Part shown: positions 48,630 to 56,878 of the stretch, piece after piece
How the letters are laid out: every line of letters starts with the position of its first letter
Numbering within the stretch: the stretch's first letter is position 1
Assembly (NCBI RefSeq): GCF_900142675.1
Contig: NZ_FRBS01000004.1
Location: 226,380 to 290,379, forward strand
Length of the DNA stretch: 64,000 bases
Direction of reading: 5' to 3'
From: Shouchella rhizosphaerae
GTDB lineage: Bacteria; Bacillota; Bacilli; Bacillales; Bacillaceae_D
Made by a program: the position numbers and the translations under genes
Notes under the pieces: model-generated
What the model was told of the DNA's origin: nothing
Seen by the model: only the letters and a program-made list of their open reading frames with translations
Database searches by the model: none

Positions 48630-49562
48630 TTATTCAGCTTTCAAATCTTCAATCGAATCAATATCCATATAACTTGGCACTGCGAGGCCGATGCGTGGCT
48701 CGCCATCAAGGTTGACACCTAAATCGTCGACTTTGCTTTCATCGAAGAAGCTGCCGTGTGTAATTGGCAACCATGCAGCCACACTTGCATCTTGGTCGCC
48801 AGATTCAAGCGATTTCCACATTGGCCCGTTTTCAACAACACTCAGTTCTACGTCATAGCCAACTTGCTCAAGAGCAAGGGCAAGCACATTGGAAGAAGCT
48901 ACTTCTGAATCCCAGTTTACGAGCACAAGGGAGAATGATTCTCCATCGACTGTATCAACGCCGTCAATCCATTCATCGACTTTTTCTTGGTTGTTATCAA
49001 CCCACTCTTGAGCAGCTTCTGCTGGATCAGCGCCTTCATGCACAGCGAGCATTACTTCGTTCATGTCATCTTCGCTCCAGAAGAAATTATCAACGACTTG
49101 ATAGCCTTCAGGCTTCTCGCTTTCCAAACCTTGGCGAGCAATCGTATGAATCTCTTCTGTACCGCCAAATGAACCTTCTGGATCATCCAAGTATTTCAAG
49201 TCATAGGCAGCAAATTTCCAATGTGGATTCCATGCCGTTACAACGATGGGCTCGTGTTTTTGGATGGCCGTATCCAACGCTTGTGCCATCGAAGAGGAAC
49301 TAGATGTTTGCAAAGTCAAGTTTGTCAAATCATAGTCCTCAATCGCCCGCTCTGCTGCTTGGGAAACGCCTGCGCCTGGGTCAATCCCCGTAATGACCGA
49401 TAAATCTTTTTGAATATCTTCTTTGGAAATCATACCTTCATCCGTAGAGCCAACTGGCTTAGAGTCTGAACCGTTGCCGTTGTCATCCCCATTTCCGCAA
49501 GCTGCAAGTGTTACGGCAAGGGCCAATCCTGTCGCTGTCATCGTGACGTGTTTTACATTCAT
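48630..49562 (-). CDS. opuAC: glycine betaine ABC transporter substrate-binding lipoprotein OpuAC
   Basis: 310 aa. Signal peptide with lipobox LAAC near residue 22, Asp/Gly/Asn-rich linker, then the OpuAC fold with TSSSSSMAQALDTAIQ, TAWNPHWKFAAYDLKYLDD and DASVAAWLPITHGSF, which supply aromatic residues of the ligand cage. Captures glycine betaine or related compatible solutes outside the cell. Last gene of opuAA-AB-AC. Confidence 0.92.
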   Translation of the reverse strand: MNVKHVTMTATGLALAVTLAACGNGDDNGNGSDSKPVGSTDEGMISKEDIQKDLSVITGIDPGAGVSQAAERAIEDYDLTNLTLQTSSSSSMAQALDTAIQKHEPIVVTAWNPHWKFAAYDLKYLDDPEGSFGGTEEIHTIARQGLESEKPEGYQVVDNFFWSEDDMNEVMLAVHEGADPAEAAQEWVDNNQEKVDEWIDGVDTVDGESFSLVLVNWDSEVASSNVLALALEQVGYDVELSVVENGPMWKSLESGDQDASVAAWLPITHGSFFDESKVDDLGVNLDGEPRIGLAVPSYMDIDSIEDLKAE

Positions 49563-49621
49563 TTCATTACCCCCTGAATTTAAATCTATAGTGAAAAGAG
49601 CGATTGCCGCTCTTTTGCCAC

Positions 49622-50458
49622 TTATTCGCTTTGTTTTTTGTTAAAACTTTGCGTTAAACGGTCGAGAATAATCGCCAATATGACAATCGCAATACCACCT
49701 TCAAAGCCATTGCCAATGTTATTTTGTCCAACTGCACTGTAAACAACCTGGCCAATTCCAGTTGCCCCGATCATGGCCGCGATCACAACCATAGAAAGGG
49801 CAAGCATGGTACTTTGGTTAATCCCAGCCATGATCGTTCCCCGAGCCATTGGCAGTTGCACTTTAAATAGTTTTTGCGTGCCTGTTGAACCGAATGCGTC
49901 TGCTGCTTCTATTAATTCCGTTGAAACTTGGCGAATACCGAGGTTTGTCATGCGGACCGTCGGCGGCATGGCAAATATGACAGAAGCGACAACGCCAGGA
50001 ACCATGCCGATGCCGAAGAAAGCAACAGCTGGAATCAAATAAACAAATGCAGGCATCGTCTGCATAAAATCAAGTACTGGTTTGATAATGGCTTCTGTAC
50101 GGTCGTTTTTCGCCATTAAAATGCCAACTGGAACACCGATGACGACAGAAATCAGACAAGCCGTCAAGACGAGTGCCAACGTATCAAGCATGCCGTTCCA
50201 AAAACCAAGGCTGTCAATTAACAACAGGCCGAGGATTACAAAAAGGGTCAAGCCCCATTTGCGGTTTGTCCAATACGTGAGCGCCGCAATAATGAGAACA
50301 AACAACCAGCTTGGCGGCAAGGCGATGATCCAGTAAATCCCGTCCATGACCTTTTCAATCGTAAAATCAATACCATTAAAAAACCAAGCAGCATGCTGCA
50401 GCCATTCTACAAACGCTTCAACCCAACTACCTAGTTCCAGACGGGGTAGAAAATCCAT
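49622..50458 (-). CDS. opuAB: glycine betaine ABC transporter permease OpuAB
   Basis: 278 aa from ATG 50458, preceded by GAGGTTGAT; it overlaps the end of opuAA by 32 bp. Five to six membrane helices, with the ProW-type stretch MPTVRMTNLGIRQVS-like PPTVRMTNLGIRQV and the ABC coupling loop EAADAFGSTGTQKLFKVQLP. Forms the membrane channel of the OpuA importer. Confidence 0.92.
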   Translation of the reverse strand: MDFLPRLELGSWVEAFVEWLQHAAWFFNGIDFTIEKVMDGIYWIIALPPSWLFVLIIAALTYWTNRKWGLTLFVILGLLLIDSLGFWNGMLDTLALVLTACLISVVIGVPVGILMAKNDRTEAIIKPVLDFMQTMPAFVYLIPAVAFFGIGMVPGVVASVIFAMPPTVRMTNLGIRQVSTELIEAADAFGSTGTQKLFKVQLPMARGTIMAGINQSTMLALSMVVIAAMIGATGIGQVVYSAVGQNNIGNGFEGGIAIVILAIILDRLTQSFNKKQSE

Positions 50459-51644
50459 TAAAATCAACCTCACTTCCCGATAACGCTCCAAGAACGGCGC
50501 TTCTTACAATAATGCCTTGTAGTTTGTTGCCTTTAATGACAACAAGAGGCACGGAACTGCTCGCAAGCTCCTCCATCAATTCATTAATTGGCGTGTCCAT
50601 TTCGACTTTCGGCACATCTGTTACAATAATGCTGTCAATGCTATTAATATTTTGCTTGATTAACTCCGAAACATCGCTCGCATGGACGATTCCAACTAGC
50701 TCCCTATTCCGTTTCGTTACATAAATGCTAGAAATTTTCGCATCGCGCATCCGTTGCAAGGCAACACGCGGTCCGTCTTTTTCCAAATTAATCGTTTCTG
50801 GACGGATCATGACATTTTCCGCTGTAAATACTTTTGAGCGGTCCACATCCTCAACAAACCGCTCAACATAATCATTTTCCGGTTGTGTGAGAATTTCTTC
50901 AGGCGTGCCAATTTGCACGACCGAACCGTCTTTCATAATCATGATGCGATCACCGATACGGAGCGCCTCATCCAAGTCATGGGTAATAAAAATGATCGTT
51001 TTGTTCATCGTTTCTTGCAAATCTAATAATTCGTCTTGCATATCTTTCCGAATGAGCGGATCAAGCGCAGAGAACGCTTCGTCCATTAACAGGACATCCG
51101 GATCATTGGCAAGGGCACGGGCAAGCCCTACACGTTGCTGCATTCCGCCAGAAAGTTGCGAAGGATAACTATTTTCGTATCCTTTTAAGCCAACAAGTTC
51201 AAGCGACGATATCGCTTTTTCACGGCGCACCTGCTTCTCAATGCCTTGCACTTCAAGGCCATACTCCACGTTTTCAATCAACGTCCTTGTTGGAAACAAG
51301 CCAAACTTTTGGAAGACCATGCTCATCTTTTTGCGCCTAACTTCCCGAAGGCTTTTCCCATCCATCTTAGCGAGGTCCTCACCGTCAATCCAAACACTTC
51401 CTGATGTCGGTTCAATCAAACGGTTCAGCAGCCGCACAATCGTTGACTTACCGCTGCCCGAAAGCCCCATAATAACAAAAATTTCACCGTCTTCGACTTC
51501 AAAACTTGCTTGGTTAACACCAACCGTGTGGCCAGTTTCTTTTAATATGTCCGCTTTGGATTTTCCTTGTGCCAACATGTCCAGAGCCCGTTTCGGTTTT
51601 TTCCCAAATACTTTTGTCAAGCCCTCAACCCTAATTTTTGACAA
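50427..51644 (-). CDS. opuAA: glycine betaine ABC transporter ATPase OpuAA
   Basis: 405 aa; TTG 51644 is favoured by GAGGTG 6 nt upstream, GTG 51653 being an alternative. Walker A GLSGSGKST, signature LSGGMQQRVGLARAL, Walker B VLLMDEAFSALD, switch His FITHDLDEAL. The C terminus carries two CBS domains (residues about 275-400), which in OpuA sense ionic strength and gate transport. The N-terminal ADILKETGHTVGVNQASFEV segment is typical of the ProV/OpuAA branch. Divergent GbsR-type regulator upstream suggests choline or osmotic control. Confidence 0.93.
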   Translation of the reverse strand: MSKIRVEGLTKVFGKKPKRALDMLAQGKSKADILKETGHTVGVNQASFEVEDGEIFVIMGLSGSGKSTIVRLLNRLIEPTSGSVWIDGEDLAKMDGKSLREVRRKKMSMVFQKFGLFPTRTLIENVEYGLEVQGIEKQVRREKAISSLELVGLKGYENSYPSQLSGGMQQRVGLARALANDPDVLLMDEAFSALDPLIRKDMQDELLDLQETMNKTIIFITHDLDEALRIGDRIMIMKDGSVVQIGTPEEILTQPENDYVERFVEDVDRSKVFTAENVMIRPETINLEKDGPRVALQRMRDAKISSIYVTKRNRELVGIVHASDVSELIKQNINSIDSIIVTDVPKVEMDTPINELMEELASSSVPLVVIKGNKLQGIIVRSAVLGALSGSEVDFNGFSTPSGTR

Positions 51645-51753
51645 GTTTTCCACCTCTTCACTTCAGTCGTGCTGCTTTAGACCTTGTAACTATACCTTAT
51701 TTACAATTTTTTAATCAAACATGATATATCATTCTTTTAGTCGATATTTTTCA

Positions 51754-51769
51754 TACAGTTTAAACTGTA
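51754..51769. promoter_or_regulatory. palindrome between opuA and gbsR, candidate operator
   Basis: TACAGTTTAAACTGTA is a perfect 16-bp palindrome roughly midway in the 250-bp divergent interval; candidate binding site for the adjacent GbsR-type protein. Confidence 0.5.
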
Positions 51770-51893
51770 CGAAAGCAATGGTCGGTTTCCTTCTATTTGC
51801 TCGCAGATGCTGGCAGATGCTGTACTTTGTCATGCTATCACCTGTTTTTGAACTTTGTTACACTCTCTATAAGCAGGCCACTGGAGGAATGAC

Positions 51894-52436
51894 ATGGAGA
51901 AGGCAAACGAGCATAGCAACGGCGTTGACCAGCAACTTCAGGAAATCAGAGAACAGTTTATCCATGAGCTTTCGACCAATTTTCATCTATATGGCATTAA
52001 CGAATCAGTCGGTCGTCTTTATGGTACGCTATTATTTGAAAACGATACTTTAACGCTTGATGAAATGAGCCGGCGCCTAGGGATGAGCAAAACAAGCATG
52101 AGCACTGGCATTAGACAGCTTGTTGATGCCAATATGGCGCGGAAAGTGTGGAAGAAAGGCGTCCGCAAAGACCTTTATATTGGAGAAGAAGATTGGTACG
52201 CTTCTTTTATCGCGATTTTTTCGAAAAAATGGCGCCAAGGAATCGAAAACAACAAAAAAGCAAGCGTGCAAATGGAAAAACGCTTGCTTGCATTACAGAA
52301 AGAAACCCCCGAACAAGCAGAAGTCATCGCTTCCGACTTAAAAAAAATCGCCCATGCCAAAGCATATTACGACTGGCTCGACCGCTTTATCGACTTTTTA
52401 GAGAGTGGCGAGATTTTTGAGCATTTGGAGAAATGA
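51894..52436 (+). CDS. GbsR/OpcR-type MarR-like regulator
   Basis: 180 aa, GGAGG 6 nt before ATG. Winged-helix with GINESVGRLYGTLLFENDTL, LDEMSRRLGMSKTSMSTGIR and VDANMARKVWKKGVRKDLY, followed by a helical dimerisation tail. B. subtilis GbsR and OpcR, which match this layout, control choline conversion and uptake of glycine betaine and choline. Here it is divergent from opuA, hence a likely repressor of that operon. Followed by a strong terminator. Confidence 0.9.
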   Translation: MEKANEHSNGVDQQLQEIREQFIHELSTNFHLYGINESVGRLYGTLLFENDTLTLDEMSRRLGMSKTSMSTGIRQLVDANMARKVWKKGVRKDLYIGEEDWYASFIAIFSKKWRQGIENNKKASVQMEKRLLALQKETPEQAEVIASDLKKIAHAKAYYDWLDRFIDFLESGEIFEHLEK

Positions 52437-52500
52437 TAGAAAGTCTGAATATTTTATACCTGGCTCCTTGTATAAGTTTTTTAAGGAGCTGAGGAACAAG

Positions 52501-52536
52501 AAAAAAGAAGCTTGTTAATTTAAGCTTCTTTTTTTC
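52501..52536. terminator. bidirectional terminator between gbsR and aimRP
   Basis: AAGAAGCTT and AAGCTTCTT stem flanked by A and T runs; serves both convergent units. Confidence 0.85.
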
Positions 52537-52661
52537 TTATAACCTTTAGTCTAATAAATAACACTAAGCCACTTTATTCGCTTTTCTAAACATTTCTTTG
52601 TTCCGACGGCTTGCGTTTAAAATTACTCTCTACAATTCCGAAAAGGTAGTTAGCAATGACG

Positions 52662-52681
52662 CGTGAAAATACGTGAAAATA
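52662..52681. repeat. tandem 10-bp direct repeat downstream of aimP
   Basis: CGTGAAAATA occurs twice in direct tandem in the 180-bp non-coding stretch between aimP and the terminator. No ORF with a ribosome binding site was found in that stretch. Confidence 0.6.
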
Positions 52682-52718
52682 AATGAAGTAATAGAACAGT
52701 TCCTAGTATCTCAAAGTG

Positions 52719-52832
52719 TTATGGATTGATGTAATTTGTTCCTCCTCCTTGAGGTTGGATGGTTCCATCGTAAGACGCTGAGACACCAAAAATAACTGTC
52801 AACATAAATACCACTACTAACACTTTTTTCAC
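52719..52832 (-). CDS. aimP: AimP-like secreted signalling pro-peptide, 37 aa
   Basis: GTG start at 52832, whose first base lies 2 nt after the aimR stop; AAAGGTGG at a 7-nt distance lies within the end of aimR. The product has a basic start (MKKVLVVV), a hydrophobic signal core ending near VSAS, a short linker YDGTIQPQGG and the C-terminal tail GTNYINP. That is the layout of arbitrium and Phr pro-peptides: exported, trimmed, and re-imported as a five- to seven-residue signal. The mature peptide is presumably the last five to seven residues; the exact cut is unknown. Confidence 0.7.
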   Translation of the reverse strand: MKKVLVVVFMLTVIFGVSASYDGTIQPQGGGTNYINP

Positions 52833-52833
52833 A

Positions 52834-53934
52834 TTAAAACCACCTTTTTATTAAATTTTTTAGTTCACGTTCTACAATTCCATAATAATAAATATGCCCA
52901 GAATCAGCAAACTTTCTCATTGATTGCAAATAAAAATCCACATTTTTTGTCGCTTTTCCTTTATAAAATAATAGAAAAGGAGTGCTTTTCCCTTGTGTTT
53001 CTAAGTCAGCAATAAGCGATAAAGCTTGTTGATTTTCGCCCCGAACAATATATTGATGAACACGCTCTTCACTGACGACGTTCTCAATATCAAAAACTTG
53101 ACCAAGCATATTGCGTGCAAAAGGAAAAAACTCATTTTCGAGACTAATTTTGTAATGGTCCAATGTTGAAGCAGCTGCATAGTTGATTGATTTCTCGTAA
53201 CTATCGATACATAGCCCGGGCTTATTTTGAACGAGATAAATTTGGCCTAACCCGTGATAACATGAGCTTAACATGCCGTCCGAAGATGATTGATTCACAG
53301 CAGAGGCCAAGAAATAATTTTCTGCTTCTTCAAAGCGCCCTTCATTATATAGTAAGACTGAGCCTATTAATATGGAATACTTTGAAGCCAAAACACTTTT
53401 CATATAACAAGGTTCCGTTTGTTTAAAAGCACTTCTCATTCTATTTTCAATAATTTTTGCCCCACGCAATGTTTGATTTTTAAACGATTGCGCTAACTCT
53501 AAAAATTCTAAGCGCATTCTTACCATTGGATTCATGGTTGTTGCATATAAATTTCTAGCTTTTTGGAGCGACTCTTCTTCGTCAATTTGATTTGTTAGTA
53601 TATCATATATTAATTGATAAACACGAACCGATTCCCAAAGCAACTCATCTTCTTTATGAGTGTTAATAAGAATTTCTAGTATATCAAATTGCTCATTTAG
53701 TGCAGCATACTCAAACGCGTCCCGGACATGCTGCAGCTTCTTTGCCGATGCCGCATATACATTCATAAGGGGAATGAACTCGTCAGGCATTAAGTGTTTT
53801 GCAATAAGGAGCACTTCTTCAAACGAGTACTCATCACTATTTGCTAGTTCTTTCATACGTGCTTCGTTTAATAAAGGATTGGCCCACCCTTTTTGGCGCA
53901 AAAGTGTGCCAGCTTTTTCTTTTACTTCAAGCAA
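52834..53934 (-). CDS. aimR: AimR-family peptide receptor (arbitrium-like)
   Basis: 366 aa, TTG start with GGAGGGAT upstream. All-helical with TPR-like repeats after a short N-terminal DNA-binding-type segment. Two regions resemble phage phi3T AimR as recalled: LMNVYAASAKKLQHVRDAFE with YAALNEQFDILEILI (residues about 56-90), and near the C terminus HQYIVRGENQQAL, FLLFYKGKATKNVDFYLQSM and KF. AimR proteins bind DNA until the AimP hexapeptide dissociates them, so controlling lysis-lysogeny. No phage genes are seen here; the neighbours are betaine transport and a toxin array. A Rap-type phosphatase is the main alternative. Confidence 0.75.
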   Translation of the reverse strand: MLEVKEKAGTLLRQKGWANPLLNEARMKELANSDEYSFEEVLLIAKHLMPDEFIPLMNVYAASAKKLQHVRDAFEYAALNEQFDILEILINTHKEDELLWESVRVYQLIYDILTNQIDEEESLQKARNLYATTMNPMVRMRLEFLELAQSFKNQTLRGAKIIENRMRSAFKQTEPCYMKSVLASKYSILIGSVLLYNEGRFEEAENYFLASAVNQSSSDGMLSSCYHGLGQIYLVQNKPGLCIDSYEKSINYAAASTLDHYKISLENEFFPFARNMLGQVFDIENVVSEERVHQYIVRGENQQALSLIADLETQGKSTPFLLFYKGKATKNVDFYLQSMRKFADSGHIYYYGIVERELKNLIKRWF

Positions 53935-53965
53935 TGTTTATCCCTCCTCCCGAAATAAAGTTCCA

Positions 53966-54004
53966 TACTAGTGCTATCCTAGTACTTTAGAACGAATAAG
54001 ACAA
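53966..54004 (-). promoter_or_regulatory. probable aimR promoter with overlapping dyad
   Basis: TTGTCT (54004-53999), 17-bp spacer and TAGGAT (53981-53976). The dyad TACTAG-N7-CTAGTA (53966-53984) covers the -10, a plausible self-regulatory site. Confidence 0.5.
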
Positions 54005-54235
54005 CAGGCATGGCAATTTTCCCAATATGCTTTTTGTTAAAAACTGGTGTAGAAGGGAGTATCGGTGGGTGGTTGGGAAAATGGACTACTACCTTACTTT
54101 CGGATGCTAGCTTTACAAGCATTCGATCTGTTCCTTTACAATTTGATCGATGAGATTAATAACTTCTTGCATATTACGAGTGTTCAATTAATTTCTTCCC
54201 CTCGTGATCCGCACATTGGCAAATACCTGTTCAAT

Positions 54236-54556
54236 TTATTGTTCAGAAACATTAATCGAAAAAATTTCTCCAAAATGGATGTTTGCTAATTGTTTACCTC
54301 CATCACACAGCTTTAAATAATTATCCTTTCGTTCAATTTTTGTGATATTTTTCAAATCAACATAAAATACATCACTATTTTTGTACTTCAAGAAAATACT
54401 AACTTGCTGTTCATAAGTACGTATATACATAGTTAAACTAAATTTCGACTTAGTTCTTGAATACTTAATATTTCCATCTTCTACATTTCCGGATAAACTT
54501 TCTCCTTCTGTAAGAAATAACTCTAGTAATTCATATTCATCATACTTTACAAACAC
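54236..54556 (-). CDS. probable immunity protein, orphan (106 aa)
   Basis: GTG start preceded by AAGGTGA at 4 nt. The product (VKYDEYELLELFLTEG...) is a small beta-rich protein with no family recognised. It directly follows a broken toxin tail (54570-54712), which is where immunity genes sit in this array, so immunity is inferred from position. Confidence 0.5.
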   Translation of the reverse strand: MFVKYDEYELLELFLTEGESLSGNVEDGNIKYSRTKSKFSLTMYIRTYEQQVSIFLKYKNSDVFYVDLKNITKIERKDNYLKLCDGGKQLANIHFGEIFSINVSEQ

Positions 54557-54569
54557 ACTCTCACCTTTT

Positions 54570-54712
54570 CTATTTTGGAGTTACAGTAAGTACATCTCCA
54601 GCTTCATTTGCAATAACCCTCACATCGTTTTATCAAAAATCTATGTACCTGATATATTACCTGGTAATTTTGTTCCATTACTTAGTGCATCTACTATAAC
54701 AGAACATTTTTC
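54570..54712 (-). pseudogene. toxin C-terminal remnant, nonsense and frameshift
   Basis: One frame reads SVIVDALSNGTKLPGNISGT then hits TAG; a second frame picks up as VRVIANEAGDVLTVTPK before a stop. Together they look like the end of a polymorphic toxin broken by a nonsense change and a 1-nt loss. Upstream it joins the shared spacer sequence at 54713. Toxin family not recognisable from so short a piece. Confidence 0.6.
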
Positions 54713-54740
54713 TGACCGTCGGAGCGCGACATGATTAAAT

Positions 54741-54775
54741 AAAAAACCTGTAAAAAGCTTTAGCCAATCAAGGTC
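54741..54775 (-). terminator. array terminator, copy 1 (degenerate)
   Basis: ACCTTG...CAGGTT hairpin with the TTGGCTAAAGCTT loop common to the array, followed by T run; one arm is slightly decayed. Confidence 0.6.
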
Positions 54776-54798
54776 AAAATTGAAATACAACTATTATT

Positions 54799-55137
54799 TT
54801 ATTTGGATCGTTCTCTATCCCATACCTTCTTTCCGTCAGGTAAAAATACTGCACTTGGGGGATCGTCATAGAGAGAAATTTCGACCAATGAACCTTTCTT
54901 TTGTATTAACCAATTGTATACATTGCCTTTGTTATTACTAGGATGAGATAAGAATTTATTTACAATAAATACAGCAGCATCATATTCTGTATAATCTATA
55001 TCATCTTCATCTAATCCATTGTCTGTTTCGAAAACTGTATCTAGTTCGCCAATAATTCTTAATCCATTTTCCCATTCTATTATTATGTCACTATCTTCAT
55101 AATTTATTAAAGTTCCGATTAAAGAGTCATACCCCAT
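54799..55137 (-). CDS. probable immunity protein for the type-50 toxin remnant
   Basis: 112 aa from ATG 55137, preceded by GAGGGTG. Acidic ([12 protein letters not shown]) with text such as [18 protein letters not shown] and [18 protein letters not shown]. No family recognised. It lies 23 bp after the stop of a decayed toxin carrying the type-50 domain, so it is most likely the cognate immunity gene that outlived its toxin. Confidence 0.55.
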   Translation of the reverse strand: MGYDSLIGTLINYEDSDIIIEWENGLRIIGELDTVFETDNGLDEDDIDYTEYDAAVFIVNKFLSHPSNNKGNVYNWLIQKKGSLVEISLYDDPPSAVFLPDGKKVWDRERSK

Positions 55138-55160
55138 ACGCACCCTCGTTTCTTTTGTTT

Positions 55161-55525
55161 TTATGGTCTTGATGGTATTATATGAGCGCCGTCTTTTCCA
55201 TAATGTATTAATCCTTTAGTAGTCGTATGATATTTACCAGTATTACGATCATAGTATTTACCTATCGGTTCACCAAAGTCCACTCTCTCTTTATTTTTGG
55301 TCACAGTGGTTCCTTTCCCGGCAAACTTATCAAGTAATTCTTATGCTTATTATCGCCATAGAAGATATTCTTGTGTTTTCCATTTGCAAGTTCTTGTTTG
55401 TAATTTGGAGTATGAGGAATATGCTTCTTTTGTGCACCTGGCTTTACTTTAACTGGAAATCAATCGGCATGAGCTCCTTGATCGATCCCGTGCGCTTTTT
55501 TGCCAGATAAGTTAGTCTTTAACAA
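55161..55525 (-). pseudogene. polymorphic toxin type-50-like domain, broken
   Basis: The tail reads [32 protein letters not shown], a pattern known from polymorphic toxin type 50 domains. Going upstream the frame changes at about 55345 (a 1-nt shift within NNKHK-ELLDKF), then continues KPGAQKKHIPHTPNYKQEL and is interrupted by an in-frame TGA at about 55459 (GAHAD*FPVKV). At least two lesions make it inactive. No pre-toxin segment precedes it. Confidence 0.65.
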
Positions 55526-55529
55526 GCAT

Positions 55530-55582
55530 CCTCTTAGACATGACACAGCCGTTTAATCCATACGAAGCTTGTATCTTATATA
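55530..55582. repeat. array spacer repeat R2, copy 1
   Basis: Resembles 62618-62690, including the shared CATACGAAGCTTGT core; both lie immediately upstream (minus direction) of toxin fragments. Confidence 0.55.
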
Positions 55583-55689
55583 ACCGTCCCATCAGGATTT
55601 AGTACATACATTAGCCACTCTTTTTCGATGCTAAATATAAAACCATTGAAAAACGAAACCGCTTTTCAAGGTGATTTTTTGTTTCCTAC

Positions 55690-56046
55690 TCATTTTTCCA
55701 AGGATTGCTTAGCTAAATCAATAGCAACCGCAAGCTTAATTTGTTTTTGTTTATTGAGTCCTTGAATATATTGGGGGACCGACATAAGCTGAACTTCTGG
55801 TTCAACTTTCGTGTTATATCGATTTAATTCCACTACCGCGATCATATTATCATTAATTAATACTTTATAAATATCCTCGCCTTGCTCAGGTATCCAATGA
55901 AGGATATATACAGTGTTCATTTTCGGATAAATATTTCTTAGCACTTCAAGTAATCTTTTTTTCTCTTCGCTCCCGAAAAGCGATTCTTTCGATTTAATAA
56001 GCTGTTCTCTTAATTCTTGCTCAGTTTTTCTTCCAATTAATTTCAT
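55690..56046 (-). CDS. probable immunity protein (118 aa)
   Basis: ATG 56046 is used because AAGGAAGTGG lies ahead of it; the in-frame ATG 56064 has no site. Sequence KLIGRKTEQELREQLIKSK then a beta-rich part NTVYILHWIPEQGEDIY and VAVVELNRYNTK-like text. No family recognised. It comes 20 bp after a decayed toxin tail, the standard immunity position. Confidence 0.5.
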   Translation of the reverse strand: MKLIGRKTEQELREQLIKSKESLFGSEEKKRLLEVLRNIYPKMNTVYILHWIPEQGEDIYKVLINDNMIAVVELNRYNTKVEPEVQLMSVPQYIQGLNKQKQIKLAVAIDLAKQSLEK

Positions 56047-56067
56047 ATGTACCACTTCCTTCATTGA

Positions 56068-56285
56068 TTATTTTATTATTCCAGGTGTAACTGTCACTAA
56101 ATTCCCATGCTTATCTACCAAAATAGTCATGGTTGAAGTCGGTTTGAAATCATTGAATTTATCAAATTCTATTATGAAGAGTCTAAAGTAAACTTCTCAT
56201 TGTATAACTTGAGGGTAAACATTTGTTGGTACCACCTATCCAATGTTCCATACTCTTCCCCCTCATTTACAGCTTGTTCCCTTCT
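56068..56285 (-). pseudogene. toxin C-terminal remnant with frameshift
   Basis: Two adjacent frames give YGTLDRWYQQMFTLKL YNEKFTLDSS and then IEFDKFNDFKPTST, MTILVDKHGNLVTVTPG, which join into one plausible toxin end if a single frameshift near 56172 is repaired. Family unknown. Confidence 0.5.
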
Positions 56286-56309
56286 TCTGCCACTCACTAG
56301 GTAGCCCCT

Positions 56310-56348
56310 AAAAAAAGCCTTAAAAGGTATTGAACCAATCAAGGTATT
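56310..56348 (-). terminator. array terminator variant overlapping the SUKH gene's 3' side
   Basis: ACCTTGATTGGTT...AAGG hairpin with seven T, a diverged copy of the array terminator. Confidence 0.55.
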
Positions 56349-56364
56349 AGCTTTATTAACGTTC

Positions 56365-56805
56365 TTACTCGGTAAGTAACTCCAGGTAATACTTATCATT
56401 TTCTTGTATCTTTCTTAAAAATTCTTCCAAGGATGTCGCAATTTGAATATCATAATAATAAATTGGGCTTTGATTATTTTCATTTAACTCGATTGACATT
56501 AAAGCTGATTCACTACCTTCAAAAAATATTAATTTATTATTCTCAAACTCTTCATAGATCTCTATGTCTGGATAAAACTCGAAATCATTAACTCTCAATC
56601 GAAAATCTCTTACTGAATAAGGATCCATAATACGATTAATATTAAACTCTGAACCTTTAATAAACCCGTAGCCAACCTCACTATAAAAATTTACTAGCTC
56701 CTTTGGAAGTTTTAAACTCAGTTCCTTCTCAACTTGTTTTATTTCATTCTCAGTCACTTGATAAAAGCTATTTTCTTGGTTTGCCTTAATAAATTTATAG
56801 CTCAT
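56365..56805 (-). CDS. SMI1/KNR4 (SUKH) family immunity protein
   Basis: 146 aa, AAAGGAGG ribosome binding site. SUKH-fold text: TENEIKQVEKELSLKLPKEL, VNFYSEVGYGFIKGSEFNIN, then LIFFEGSESALMSIELNEN and a final SLEEFLRKIQENDKYY. SUKH proteins are common immunity partners of nuclease toxins. No intact toxin precedes it: the gene upstream on this strand is another immunity protein (56879-57319), so this one is orphaned. Confidence 0.85.
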   Translation of the reverse strand: MSYKFIKANQENSFYQVTENEIKQVEKELSLKLPKELVNFYSEVGYGFIKGSEFNINRIMDPYSVRDFRLRVNDFEFYPDIEIYEEFENNKLIFFEGSESALMSIELNENNQSPIYYYDIQIATSLEEFLRKIQENDKYYLELLTE

Positions 56806-56831
56806 TATTTTTTGCCTCCTTTACATTAAAT

Positions 56832-56865
56832 AAAAAACCTTGAAAAGCATTTAGCCAGTCAAGGT
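56832..56865 (-). terminator. array terminator, copy 2
   Basis: ACCTTGACTGGCTAAATGCTTTTCAAGGT folding with CCTTGA/TCAAGG arms and a following T run, directly after the immunity gene at 56879. Confidence 0.75.
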
Positions 56866-56878
56866 TTCATAGGTATTC

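Noticed and set aside
52834-53934. Reading of aimR as a Rap aspartate phosphatase
   Set aside because: Rap proteins also have helical repeats and a following peptide gene, but the two stretches compared fit AimR better; kept as the main alternative.
54065-54289. 74-codon open frame on the plus strand between aimR and the toxin array
   Set aside because: No ribosome binding site and antisense to the end of an immunity gene; on the minus strand a short fragment ending KEQIECL is also open but has no start signal.
56172-56399. 75-codon open frame on the minus strand
   Set aside because: It fuses the end of the SUKH gene in another frame, a terminator and part of a broken toxin tail; only the toxin part is meaningful and is listed as a pseudogene.
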